Source of the DNA: Epiperipatus broadwayi
Taxonomy: Eukaryota; Onychophora; Udeonychophora; Euonychophora; Peripatidae
Length of the DNA stretch: 64,000 bases
Reading direction: 5' to 3'
Assembly (NCBI GenBank): GCA_028023455.1
Contig: JAQFVV010000184.1
Location: forward strand, 2,294,001-2,358,000
In this document: piece by piece, positions 1 through 10,216 of the stretch
Numbering within the stretch: position 1 is the stretch's first letter
Layout: every line of letters begins with the position of its first letter
Program-made: the position numbers and the translations under genes
The notes under the pieces: generated by a model
What the model was told of the DNA's origin: nothing
Databases searched by the model: none
The model's input: the letters and a program-made list of their open reading frames with translations, nothing else

Positions 1-379
1 ATAGAATGTTTGTAATTTTGTTTTTGTTTTTCTGTAAATAAATATTTGTTGTTATTATTTAAGAAATTTTGGATAGTTATTTGTTCACATCATTCCACAT
101 ATAAAATAGAAATCATTTCACACATTGATTAAAAATTTTAAATGCTTATAAAACATTATAAATTATTTTAAATGTATTTGCTAAAGAGTAAATGACATTG
201 AAACTGACAATAGTCACTTTATTGAATATTGTCAGCATTAACATATATTTTAAGAAAGATATATTTTGCTTAATAAAGAATTATAATATGCTTTATTAAT
301 TTGGATCATTTTAACTAATTTTATTTACTTATTTCAAATGACTATACATGTTTATTTTAAATCATTTTCGTATTTGAAG
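1..379. other. AT-rich sequence, no gene seen
   Basis: Low-complexity AT-rich DNA. I see no splice-flanked open frame, RNA gene or recognisable repeat. Confidence 0.5.
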
Positions 380-475
380 AGCTTGTGGTTAAAACCTGTA
401 GAGGTCCCTAATATCGCATTTTTCACACATATTCTTGAAGTTAAAGCCTTAGTAAATATTACTTATTATTTTATG
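380..475 (+). repeat. Dispersed GAGGTCCCT repeat, diverged copy
   Basis: The core gtagaggtccctaatatcgc is followed by a segment resembling the right half of the palindromic element near 14.58 kb, and a third copy lies near 39.28 kb. The shared order is a short GT-rich lead, then tgtagaggtccct, then a T/C-rich tail rich in tta. The family looks SINE-like in size, but no tRNA boxes are visible. Boundaries are approximate. Confidence 0.5.
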
Positions 476-1760
476 ATAAAATTTAATTTCACAAGAACCT
501 TGTTCATATTTGAAACTTGTTTAAGTATATTTATTCTAGGATGTTTAGGATAGCTACAAAATCCCTTACCCATTCTTAATATCGGAGTGTAATCCTAGAT
601 TATTCATTATCTTATTCTAAAATTAAGAGATCATGTTTTAGTTGATTCAAGTTAGTAATAGTATTGTTATTGTTATAATTATAATAAGACATTAGCTTAG
701 GGGAAGTGTATGACATCTATTTTATTAACTAGGATTTCATTCAATATTGAATAAATCTAAAGAGTCAAAAGAATTTATGAGATCACATTATCCCAAGATA
801 TTCTAATATAATTTCATAAACCATATTAATAAATTTATTTTGATATTAAAATTTTGCATTCAAAGATGGATTTTAAATGGTATGGATTTTAAAAAACATT
901 TCAAAATGTAATAAGATTTAAATAATGCTTTATCTGATCAAAGCAATGAGATGCTTAGAAGATTTTTAGAAAATGGATAAAAAATTGATAGTTGTATTAG
1001 ATCTTTGTAGAAGAAAGAAATTTAAATATAACCTCAATGTATATATTGACAAAATTAAGATTCTTTTACTTTTGCTAGAGTGAGTTGAGATTGCTCCTTT
1101 TGATTTATTAATAGTATTACTTTGTATTTTTATTATACTTTATTATAATGCTTCCCCTATATATCTTTTTATTGTGGCATATGTTATGAACCCACTGAGC
1201 TTAGCTATCAAGAGATATTTAGCCTGTACTTTATGCAGCATCATTGCTGTTACCATTGTTTGTGTTAGCCTACAAGACTTTCACTTGATTACTATGAAAA
1301 CAACCTAAGCATATCAATACCAAGAATCTTCACTCTGCTATCAAGTCAACATTTTATATATAAGAAGTATAGGTATACTTTCTATTCCATTAAATAAAAT
1401 TACTTGTGGGATTGGGTTTATATGAAAGTATATTTATTCTAAACAATTACAATATAAATAAACAAGATTCACTCAATTCAAATAATGTTTGATCTTTATT
1501 AAAAAAGTTGGATGCACAAAATTGTTATGAAACAAAAAGATTAACATTTTAGTTAATATTTTTAATTTATATATGCCGAATTTTAGAATTGTAATGTATA
1601 CATATCTTTATATGTGGTAATAAAGTTTTAGAGTGATATTTTTTATAATTTAAACACCAGTAATTAGAAACGAAAATCAATGTCACAGCCAGCACACTCA
1701 TGGAATTACCTAACAATGTCTCACCAATTTCTTTGGTCTCACATTGTCAATAACTTTAAT
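476..1760. other. AT-rich intergenic DNA
   Basis: No coding exon, RNA gene or known repeat recognised. Open frames here are short and AT-biased, without family motifs. Confidence 0.45.
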
Positions 1761-1865
1761 CTAAAGTAAGTTAAGCCACCAAACATCACATGATATATGA
1801 ATTACTCTGGCCATTGAGTGGCACTACTATATGGAGAGTTTTGCCTTTGTGCTAAAGTAAGTTAA
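1761..1865. mobile_element. 77-bp minimal element of the CAGGCAAAACTC family, with 14-bp TSD
   Basis: The perfect direct repeat ctaaagtaagttaa (1761-1774 and 1852-1865) brackets a 77-bp insert. The insert begins near catcacatgat and ends with ggagagttttgcct, which are the outer-arm sequences of the larger palindromic elements at 3829-4134 and 55327-55695. The central part is missing, so this is the shortest member seen. The exact 14-bp duplication shows it is an insertion and fits endonuclease/target-primed integration better than a cut-and-paste transposon. Confidence 0.7.
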
Positions 1866-2359
1866 TACATTTTTAATGCACAAACTCAAAATCAGGACTT
1901 ATTGCAGTACAAAAAAATAAAACATTGTCAAAAAGTTTGCATCACTTTGTTATATTTACTTCACATTAAGCTATCAAGTGTAGACATTTATGCAAGTATA
2001 TTTTTTAATCATAAATTTGAAGCATTTGGCATGCTTTTGTTAACCAAAATCATGTTTATTCTAGCCATAACCTTTTTTCATAATAAGAATTTAGATTATA
2101 AATCAACATTAGTTTTAATATGTGATGCTTATTTAATTACTATGTATATAATGGTTATGAAGTATATTACATGGTTTATGCAAAGCTATCCTTTAATTAA
2201 TTTCAGTAATCATGATTTTCAAATAGTGTATTTAAATACCAAGACTTATTAAAAAAACTAAAACCATAAACTATTCTGAGAATGAGGATTTAATACATTA
2301 CTATGCAGTAATAATTAATTAATAAAGCTTATTATAAATGGTACTAGAATGGAGTTTCT
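1866..2359. other. AT-rich DNA with an unsupported open frame
   Basis: An open frame of about 116 codons on the plus strand (near 1902-2252) is hydrophobic and AT-driven. It has no recognisable motif and no convincing splice context, so I do not call it a gene. Confidence 0.4.
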
Positions 2360-2640
2360 TTTATTTTATTAATGATACAGAAGGAAATTAACCTTTCTAA
2401 TATGCATCGTTCATTAATGTATAAATCTCTGCGCACTCACTTATCAGCAAGATTTTTAAAAACACAAGTGAAGCCAATCCTTGCTGACCATGTTTAATTC
2501 AGGATTTGAATCTATTGTATGCCTGATATTATAATTGACAATAGAATTGTACAATTTTTTTATATCACAGGGAAGAGATATCTCATTTTTAATTACCTGT
2601 AATTATGTGGATATTAAATTTTTATATATGTAATTCGATA
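2360..2640 (+). repeat. Dispersed repeat shared with 39.64-39.95 kb
   Basis: From about gatacagaaggaaattaac onward the sequence can be followed, with divergence, in 39640-39950: shared landmarks are aatctattgtatgcctgat versus aatctattatatgcctgat, and tctcatttttaattacctg versus tctcatttttaaccacttg. A third partial copy starts near 39980. No tRNA boxes or coding frame seen; class unknown. Confidence 0.5.
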
Positions 2641-2664
2641 AATAAGCGCTGAATATATGTAATG

Positions 2665-2753
2665 ATCCAGAAGGAAATTAATCTTTCCAATGTGCATTGA
2701 GATTTATGCTTTAATGAACAGCACAAGTTGGAAAGATTAATTTCTTTCTGTAT
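2665..2753. repeat. Short perfect-type hairpin related to the 2360 repeat
   Basis: The arm ccagaaggaaattaatcttt (from 2667) is inverted at 2721-2752 (gcacaagttggaaagattaa then tttctttctg). The arm sequence is the start of the neighbouring repeat at 2360-2640, so this is an inverted-dimer version of that repeat end, about 29-bp arms around a 25-nt loop. Confidence 0.6.
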
Positions 2754-3269
2754 TATATATATATTCAACAGTTATTTATAGAATTTTATTTATTAATACA
2801 TTTTTTAAATGTTTAATTGTAATACTTTATTGTGGTGGTAATATCTCTGTACTTTGTTTTATCAATCTGTTGGCAATATGAATTTTTCTGATGTGACTGT
2901 TGTTAATCAAACTGTTTTACTACTACAATCAATAGTGTCTAAACTGTAAATAAGCATTCATGTCTATCATTTAATACTTTAATGATATAATTTCAAGTCA
3001 ATGTTGAATTTTAATAATAATATGAATAGCATGTCTTCAGAATAGCCTTTCATCAATTTAGTTTTTCAGACTGCTCAAAAGCACATCCATTATTGTGATC
3101 ATATAGTACATTTATCTCAATAGTGGTCATTCCCTTTTCTTTCACTACCATTCATTACCAAGCATTATAAACTTTTTTAAAGAATTGTCTCACAATATAT
3201 CCAAAATAAGACAAGTTTAACCTGAACATAAGAATTGGTTCTTGTGATGAGGTGTGATGCACTGAGACT

Positions 3270-3790
3270 TCTCCTTAAATGAAGTCAGGAATCTCTCAGC
3301 AACTATGCCCAGAGAAACCTGTTAGCCACTTTATTTTCCTTTCCCTACTCTAGGTTTTCCCATATTTTGCTCCATCCCATTTCCACAACATAATCTTTAT
3401 CAACTCTATGGCCTTTATATTTAAATCCCCTTATCTTTTCCCAAACCCAGCATAAAAACCAATAACCCACATTCTCTATAATCACTTTTTTATTATTTAT
3501 TCTTCCATAACTTCATTATTTGTACTCTCCATTTTCAAGCATTTACATTCAATTAACAGATGCCTAATATTTTCTATTCATTCCTTACATAATTTACAGA
3601 CTAAATCACCCATATTTTGCCATTTACATGTAAACAATAAACTACTTTTCTTACTATTATCATACATTAATTCACACCTAATGTTCTATTTACTTCTATG
3701 TATATTTAAACTCTTTTTACTCTCCATACTAGTTCTCCATTTCTCTAACTCCCTATTCTTTATTAATGGATCTATTATTTAACCCATTCC
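3270..3790 (-). pseudogene. LINE ORF2 C-terminal fragment (zf-RVT region)
   Basis: Reading minus from about 3790 to 3500 gives a run of coding character that includes the cysteine-histidine motif CKLC-x-HLLIECKCL at about 3540-3605, the Cys-Cys-His-Cys finger found near the C terminus of many non-LTR retrotransposon polyproteins. One stop codon lies inside the finger, and further stops follow downstream. The rest of the ORF and the RT domain are absent, so it is a 5'-truncated, decayed copy. It is distinct from the tail at 5482-6170. Confidence 0.6.
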
Positions 3791-3815
3791 TTACCACTAT
3801 AGCATAACAATCCTC

Positions 3816-4147
3816 CTAACACAATCATTAAACATCACATGATCACTATTTCTTATGCTAGCACATAACTGTTATTAAAACAGGCAAAACTATCCATACA
3901 GTAGTACCACTCAGTGCAAATCAGAGTAATCAATGGATGCCAGAAGGCTTATAGGTTCATGCTCTCAGATCCAAAGTTCCTCACTGACGAAGGCCACAAG
4001 CCAGAAACTAGTCTGGGGATATTGGATGAGTAGGCACTAGATGGGGATTTTATGCACAGGCCTTCTGGCATCCATTGATTATTCTCATTGGCACTGAGTG
4101 GCACTACTGTATGGAGAGTTTTGCCTGTTTTTTTCTAACACAATCAT
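3816..4147. mobile_element. Palindromic CAGGCAAAACTC-family element with 13-bp TSD
   Basis: The direct repeat ctaacacaatcat (3816-3828 and 4135-4147) brackets a 306-bp insert. Its outer arms are inverted copies of each other: left arm about 3831-3960 (acaggcaaaact, cagtagtaccactcagtgc, tcaatggatgccagaagg), right arm about 4044-4130 in reverse complement. Between them is a unique core containing tcctcactgacgaaggccac and agaaactagtctggggatat. Long inverted arms suggest a MITE, but the 13-bp duplication and the central core shared with copies near 8.3 and 55.5 kb fit a hairpin retrocopy better. Confidence 0.75.
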
Positions 4148-4513
4148 CCTACCTTTTATACAAATATACTGATATAAATTTGTTATCCAAATCTTTTGCA
4201 TACCACATTACCTTTCTCACCCATCTTCAATTTGTCTTTAATACTTTAGCACCATCTATTGAAAGTTTGAAAAATTAGTGTTTGAGATGAGACTGCTCTT
4301 TTTTATACTGTAATAAATTGAAAAAAGAATCTAATGGTGGTTTGCAGTTAATTTCCTTTGCTCTCTATGAATATATATGTGTGTGCATGAAATTCAGAAT
4401 AGATATATTTATGTACTTTCTATAGAAATATAAAAGAACATGAAAATTTTACATGGTGATTTGGGTTGAAAGATTTTAGTTCCTGTTTAGTTAAATTTCC
4501 AAAAAAATGAGAG
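4148..4513. other. AT-rich DNA, nothing recognised
   Basis: No family motif or splice-flanked open frame seen. Confidence 0.4.
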
Positions 4514-5087
4514 ATGCTTATCAAATTGTATTTTTATATTGGACTACTTCCATCATCTAATATGAGTATTGAATGTCTTTAGAAAAATTTAGCACATCAA
4601 ACAGGTTAGTATATGCACAATGTTTCAAGAGGTATTATTCTTCCCTCTTTTACAGGTTTTGCTGGCCTGACCAGTGACAGTACTAGCATGGGATTCGAAC
4701 CTGGACCCTTAGATTCTTGAGTATTGAATTTTTAAGATAATGCTCTAACCAACTGAGCCATCCTAGTTAGTTGGTTAGAGATTTACTGTAAAAATTCAAT
4801 ACTCAAGAATCTAAGGGTCCAGGTTCGAATCCCACACTAGTACTGTCACTGGTTAGGCAAGCAATACCTGAAGAAGAGAGGAGAATAATATCTCTTGAAA
4901 TGTTGTGCATATACTAACATGTTTAATGTGCTATTACTAACAGTTGAATGTATTTTAAATATTTAAATAAAGTTCAATTTTTCTAAAGACATTCAATACT
5001 CATATTAGATGATGGAAATCTCCAATATAAAAATATAACTAGAACACCATCATCACAAACCTTCAGGAAAACACATGCTTATTAAAT
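4514..5087. mobile_element. Head-to-head tRNA-SINE pair forming one palindromic insertion
   Basis: Two copies of the same SINE face outward from a centre near 4764: minus copy about 4527-4763 and plus copy about 4764-5074. Each tRNA-like head has a B box ggttcgaatcc (plus copy 4822-4832; minus copy near 4691-4701) and an A-box-like ctcagttggttagagc (clear in the minus copy, decayed in the plus copy). Both share a tRNA-unrelated body ending in gacattcaatactcatatta. The plus arm carries about 40 nt more than the minus arm. Near-identical direct repeats atgcttat(c/t)aaat at 4514-4526 and 5075-5087 suggest that the pair inserted as one unit. Confidence 0.75.
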
Positions 5088-5384
5088 ATATTGAATGTTG
5101 ATCATATTAAACGTTATTTATAATAAAGTTTGTCATTTGAATGCTGGTAATTATTAAATACGTATTTGTTAGATCTCACAAATATACATTTAATTTTTTT
5201 TTATCTTTATTATTTCTCTCTTGATATAAAATATTTACACTTAGTTTTCAATTATATAAATATTAATATTTCCTGATATAGTTACTTTTTTAATATGATG
5301 TTGCTTATATGTATATATAATCATCAATAAAGCAAGTCATATATAGCATGACATTGCTTTTATATTTATAAATAATTTTATTGA
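5088..5384. other. AT-rich DNA next to LINE 3' end
   Basis: Nothing coding seen. The right edge is probably the 3' untranslated tail of the minus-strand LINE that follows. Confidence 0.4.
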
Positions 5385-6170
5385 AAAAACCATATGTAAT
5401 AATGATACAATTGTAAATCAAAAATAATAGTTATCCATGTTAGTCAGGCAACCAAATGTTCTGATGTGGTTACTGGTGTTGTTAATCCAGCTTAATCAGG
5501 CTCCACGTGTTGTCAAATAAAAATCTGGAAGAGATTATTCTGTCCTTATGGCGAAATTCCTTTAGCTTGGAAATGAATGTGTCTTCAGGCTTGGGATGAG
5601 GAAAGGTAAACTTGTTGCGACATCTGGCCAACCAGATGGCATAAGTCAGAAAGGTTGAGAGTCTTGTGGTGACATAATCCCTGGACAGGAAGCAGCATTT
5701 AATATTTAAGATTTTGTTCAGGGAAATGTGGCAGTGGTAAGTAATGAAAGTTCTGATTTTGTCATATGCTGGGCAATCATTTATCATATGATCAAAGGTT
5801 TCACAGGTTCTATGGCAGTTGTGACACATAGGATCTATATTCTTGAGGAATCTCCTGTAGTGCAGGAACCAGTTTGTCTGGAGTGAATTCAGGTTGATTT
5901 TTACGAGAAAGTCCAGGAACCTTGGCTCCAGCTTGAGATGCTTGAAAAACCTGGTGACCACGTGATTGTTACCACTGAGGTAAGGAATGGTAGAGTTTTG
6001 TGTGGGAAATAGCAGGCCATGAGCATCCCAAATGGAGATTTTTTGTCTGAATACTAGGGAAGAGTGGCCATTGTGAGCGAAAAGGTAGTCAAGTATCTGA
6101 TTTAGCCAGCTTATCTTTGAAGGTGGAGGTCTGTCAGATGGAATGACTGCTTTTATGAGCTTGTATTTAC
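5385..6170 (-). pseudogene. 5'-truncated LINE, C-terminal end of ORF2
   Basis: An open minus-strand frame runs without a stop from about 6166 to the TAA at 5482-5484, about 228 codons, longer than the 159 codons from its first Met. It contains a finger CHNC-x-CETFDHMINDCP near residues 115-132 and a hydrophobic LTYAIWLARCRNKF segment; the same order is seen in the larger LINE at 45.3-45.6 kb, so the two belong to one clade. The fragment starts abruptly in AT-repeat DNA, typical of incomplete target-primed reverse transcription. GC content is visibly above the flanks, and the open frame suggests it is fairly young. Confidence 0.75.
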
Positions 6171-7626
6171 AAATATGTAAATATTTATATATTGCATATT
6201 ATATTTAAATATTACATATATATATATGTTTTATATTTTGATACTATTATGCAAAAAGTATTGTTATCTGGGAATGAATATGTTATATTAAAATATTTTG
6301 AATAAATTTTCTTTCTGTTTTTTTCTTCCCTCTCTCTTGAATTTAGTCTTATTAAATAAGTCTATTATATATATTATGTAATAATAGAAGAATTAAACTT
6401 TTAGCTTTGCTCTCTGATTATTATATATATATTATTCAGTGTTATATAATTTAAAAATATATATTTTAAATATGCATAGCTTAACGTACATGAAATTTAA
6501 ACAGGAAAAAAAAACATATTCGGAAGTTATATATAAACAACACTCATATGTCAAAAAATGCAAAGAAAAAAATGGACCTAAAATAAATCACTTACTCCTT
6601 GCACCTTCATAGTTTTAAGTATTTATTTACTGACATTGTTGGAAAATAAATAATTTTTTTTATAAAAGCCTGATTTAAATATGGCATAAATCATTTTGAA
6701 ATTACAATTGAATATTTAGAGGGTAAAGGCAATACTTCATTTTTAACAACCTCATAATATTAATGAAAAGTTAGTTTAGTGAATGTAAATATTAAATACG
6801 CATGGCTTGATGTATATGAAATTTAAACAAAAGTAATAACACATTTATTGACATGAATAATGTAGGTCTATTTATATATAGCTTTTGTGTGTATTGTTAC
6901 TTCCATTTAAATGTATGAGGTATGTGTGCGCTTCAAATTAAAAAAACTGATAGTATAGCAATAAGAGGTCCCCTTTCCATGACTCTATCTAATCAATGTA
7001 AAAGTTGAAGAGTTTTAGATAGTTTTTTTTTTTCAAGTAGCTAACTATATGTAGCCAATATAAGTAGCAATTCATTATTTGTTGGCAAATGAGTATCTAA
7101 CTACTCTTATTTTAGCTAGATAATAAACAAAAATGAAAAACACTCAAACTCTTCTAAAAAACAGTAACTTGGTGAATGATGCCTTGTTGTTGTTGTTGTT
7201 TTTTTGTTGTTGTTTCATGGGGGGGGGACATATGATAATTATAATGAATATGTGTTTTAGAAAGATATAAAACAAGAATAAACTAGAAATGAAAAGTGGA
7301 AAATTAGCTCAGTGATAGAATAGTTCGCTGGATAGTAAACATTCCCCATATAATTTTTAACAAAGGAAAAATAAATACAGTTTAAGTAAACAAAAGATTT
7401 CAGTGAATAATATTGTCAAATTGCAGGGCTATGAGAACTATAAAAATGGCAATAACTTTTTATAATAATGATTATACTGGATATAGAAAAATGAATAATC
7501 TCTATTAATATAATATCATAAGAGATGCTTTTGATAAAGTGTTGCACACTAATAATACTACAAACTTTAGGATGTTGATAGAATTAATAAGGTATAAGCA
7601 GGTAAAATTATTTTATTTTTTTTTAG
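6171..7626. other. AT-rich DNA with (TTG)n and oligo-G tracts
   Basis: No exon found, although the glycogenin-like gene should have upstream exons 5' of 7627. A TTG-rich run (about 7183-7216) and a run of eight G (about 7220-7228) are the only landmarks. I searched for an exon ending in the GT8 Asp-x-Asp motif and did not find one. Confidence 0.4.
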
Positions 7627-7789
7627 TTGTTGAAAAATGTTGATGAGCTGTTTCAGTGCGAAGAGATTTCTGCAGCACCATCTAGCCGGTGGTCAGACTT
7701 TTTTAGCACGGGAGTTTTTACTTTCCAGCCATCTGAATTAACATTTCAGTCTATTGCTAATTATGTGATGAATTTTAAAAGACAAGATG
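7627..7789 (+). CDS. GYG: Glycogenin-like GT8 protein, first recognised exon
   Basis: Glycogenin is the self-glucosylating GT8 enzyme that primes glycogen in the cytosol. The exon is bounded by a T-rich tract plus ag at 7625-7626 and gtaaga at 7790. Its 54 codons match the segment just after the GT8 Asp-x-Asp motif: a NVDELF stretch, then EEISAAP (family EELSAAP), a W..F..GVF..QPS block, and a Thr-Phe start of the next helix. The Asp-x-Asp motif itself would sit in the preceding exon, which I could not find in the 7.6 kb upstream; it may lie beyond the window or be lost. The exon ends in phase 1. Confidence 0.8.
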
Positions 7790-7984
7790 GTAAGAATAAT
7801 TAGGTAATTGTGTTATCCCAAAATTGTGATTTTATGTATTTATATGCATCCACAGTCATATATTATATATATATCCACACCTATATACCCAAGCACACAC
7901 AATTAATATGAGAGATTTAAATAATTTCACAATTGTATTGCAAAAATCTCATGGCATAATGTTTGACATTTCAAATGTATGCTT

Positions 7985-8115
7985 GGAGCAGCTTGTGGAT
8001 TTCATCAGTGAGGAGCCTTGGATCTGAGAGCACTGCACCTACTGTATGGAGAGTTTTACCTGTTTTAACAGCTTGAGAAAGCATAGGAAGTGATGATCAT
8101 GTGATGTTTAGTGGT
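7985..8115. repeat. Partial CAGGCAAAACTC-family copy in intron
   Basis: Contains the inverted core (tttcatcagtgaggagcctt) followed directly by an outer arm (actgtatggagagttttacc, then a decayed tgatcatgtgatgttta end). The middle is deleted compared with the copies at 3829 and 55327. No target duplication recognised. Confidence 0.55.
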
Positions 8116-8329
8116 TTAATACCAATCCTGCCTAATAAGATAGTGGTGGATATGATTATTAAAAAACCAAAGACTTGAAGATGTATAAATATTGAACCGA
8201 ATTCTTACCTATATGACTATATAAATTAATGAGTTTGAACTGAAAATATTATGTTTTCATTTTTAGACTCATAGTTTTGTAGGTTAAGTATAGATAAAAG
8301 GTGGTTGTCATTGGGTTGCATTAGATCCT

Positions 8330-8570
8330 AAAATCTAGGTGCAGTGCTCTTAGATCCAAGGCTCCTCACTCATGAAAGCCACAAGCTAGAAACTAGTCTG
8401 CAGATATTGGATAAGTAGGCACTAAATAGGTATTTTAAGCACAATCTTTCTTGCATCTATTGATTACTATAGCTTGCACTGAGTGGCACTACTGTATGGA
8501 GAGTTTTTGCCTGTTTTAATAGCTTGAGCAAGCATAAGAAATGGTCATCGTGTGATGTATCTATTAATAC
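8330..8570. repeat. CAGGCAAAACTC-family copy in intron
   Basis: Carries the core (aaggctcctcactcatgaaa, agaaactagtctgcagatat) and the complete right outer arm (cactgagtggcactactgta, ggagagtttttgcctgtttt, ending near catcgtgtgatgt). The left arm is replaced by unrelated sequence, so this copy is half of the palindromic form. Confidence 0.6.
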
Positions 8571-8589
8571 ACGATAAAGGAAACTGTTG

Positions 8590-8990
8590 CTATTAAAAAG
8601 ATAATCTTCATCATTATCATCTAAAACAATTCATGACAGGATGAATCTTTTCCTAAATATAGTCCAGATTCTCTTATCCACAGATTCTTTTCTCAACATT
8701 ATTCCAACAATATTTTTTACCTCAACCATTTACTTCATCATAACATTTTCTATTCTTATATAATCTTTTAGAATCCTATTTAAAATTTAGCATTCATTTA
8801 TTGTCATTTCTTTTAATGATCTGTCCAGCTCAAGTCCATTTCAACTTCTAAATTTTTCCAATGAAGACACTGACACTTTTTTTTTGTTTTTTCACCCATC
8901 TCCTTATTACTCCTAATATATCTGCCCACACTTCATTGTGTGATCTGAAATCAATCGTTTATAAACACATAGGCATATTTCTTTATAATA
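8590..8990 (-). pseudogene. RTE-type LINE 3' end fragment
   Basis: The reverse complement can be lined up with the RTE C-terminal region on the plus strand at 63.04-63.38 kb: the aattcatgacaggatgaatc end corresponds to aattcactgcaggatgaagg there, and the ATG-rich stretch near 8920-8945 corresponds to the start of the MERCILGATRRDRKC block. Many stops; only the last ~120 codons and the 3' tail survive. It sits antisense in the glycogenin-like intron. Confidence 0.5.
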
Positions 8991-10101
8991 TTGCTTCAAT
9001 AAAAATAAATGGATATTATTTTTTAGATATTTAATTATCTTTGACTCCAAATTATGACATTAAGAGTGGGGAGTTATGAATCATGGCAAAGAATCATCTC
9101 CAAATGTGTGGACAGAATAGAACAGAAAGAGCTGATAATTACGTTTTAAGTCAGCAGTTGTCAATTTTATGGCCCACTGCAAACATGAATTACCAGTTGC
9201 TGTGATTGTGTTACAATACAGTTTTGTCTATTACACTTAACTTTATCATCATTCTCAAGAACAAAATGTATTTCTGTCTTAAATATACAAAAGTCATTCA
9301 AGAAATAAAAATCAATCCTCATATAAGTCTTAACTTGTATAGTGTTTTTCAGTTTTGAGATCATGTGATGTTTTGGGTTTTATATGTCCTAAATAAAGGA
9401 TAAATGTATCTACAGTTTCTATAATTTATTGTATCAGTATCAGATGTATATAACTTTGCAAACAAGGTTAAATTTAAAACATTAAGTTATTTTTAAATTT
9501 CTGACTTGTAGTCCAAAAAAAAAATTGATTGCTGAATAAAAAATATATTAGATCCAAAAGGATCACATAAGCAGAAACTAATCTGAAGATATGAATGGGA
9601 TAGTATAGCAAATGTATTTAATAAGCATTGCTATTTAATATCTATAATTACTCAAACTCACAACAAAGGGTAATGCTATAGAGAATGAATAATAGAATAA
9701 AAGTTTTTAGACAATCTATTCACAAGGTACTGATAAACATGCTTCAGACATTCCAACATATTATTTCTAATTTTGTTTGTTTTATCTCTTAAGTATGAGA
9801 ATGAAAAAAATATCATTAAATTTTAATTCTGGTGCTTTGACCTATGCCAACAAAGACATTTATCTACATAAAGAATCAAAGTTCATATTTGTCTTATGAT
9901 TCCATTGCTTAAAAATAATATGAAAAAGTCGTAAATGTTGAACTTTTATTTTTATAGTTTTACATTATATTCAGAGTATAATATTCTATTCTCTAATTAT
10001 TGTGAATGAGAGTATAAATTTAAGTATGTCTATTATTTTTTTGTGGAAAATAAGATATAAAATATATATAACGGACAAATTTATGTTTTTTACTATTTCA
10101 G
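8991..10101. other. Intron sequence, nothing further recognised
   Basis: Remainder of the first recognised intron of the glycogenin-like gene. AT-rich, with a few short open frames that lack motifs. Confidence 0.45.
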
Positions 10102-10216
10102 AAACAGAAGAAACGATTATTAATTCTTTCTTTTATAACTGGAGTCAAGATGATAGCAAGAGGTTATCACAATTATATAATGTTGATGCAAATTGCAATC
10201 CAAAAATTATTAAAAG
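10102..10216 (+). CDS. GYG: Glycogenin-like GT8 protein, second recognised exon
   Basis: Bounded by tactatttcag and gtaaat; enters in phase 1 and leaves in phase 2, matching its neighbours. The protein runs DETEETIINSFFYNW then SQLYNV, which lines up with the glycogenin GGDQGILNTFFSSW and FIYNLSS blocks. The difference matters: the family DGGDQG loop, which carries a catalytic Asp, reads DDETEET here, and the downstream acceptor Tyr region (IYSYLPAF in animals) reads CNPKIIKRY, with no Tyr at the acceptor site. Splice sites and frame are intact, so this is either a pseudoenzyme or a gene that lost activity before its frame. Confidence 0.8.

Noticed and set aside
1902-2252. 116-codon plus-strand frame
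   Set aside because: AT-driven hydrophobic composition, no splice context and no motif.
4690-4835. Functional tRNA genes
   Set aside because: The cloverleaf acceptor stems do not pair, and the A box of one copy is decayed; both heads continue into a shared SINE body.
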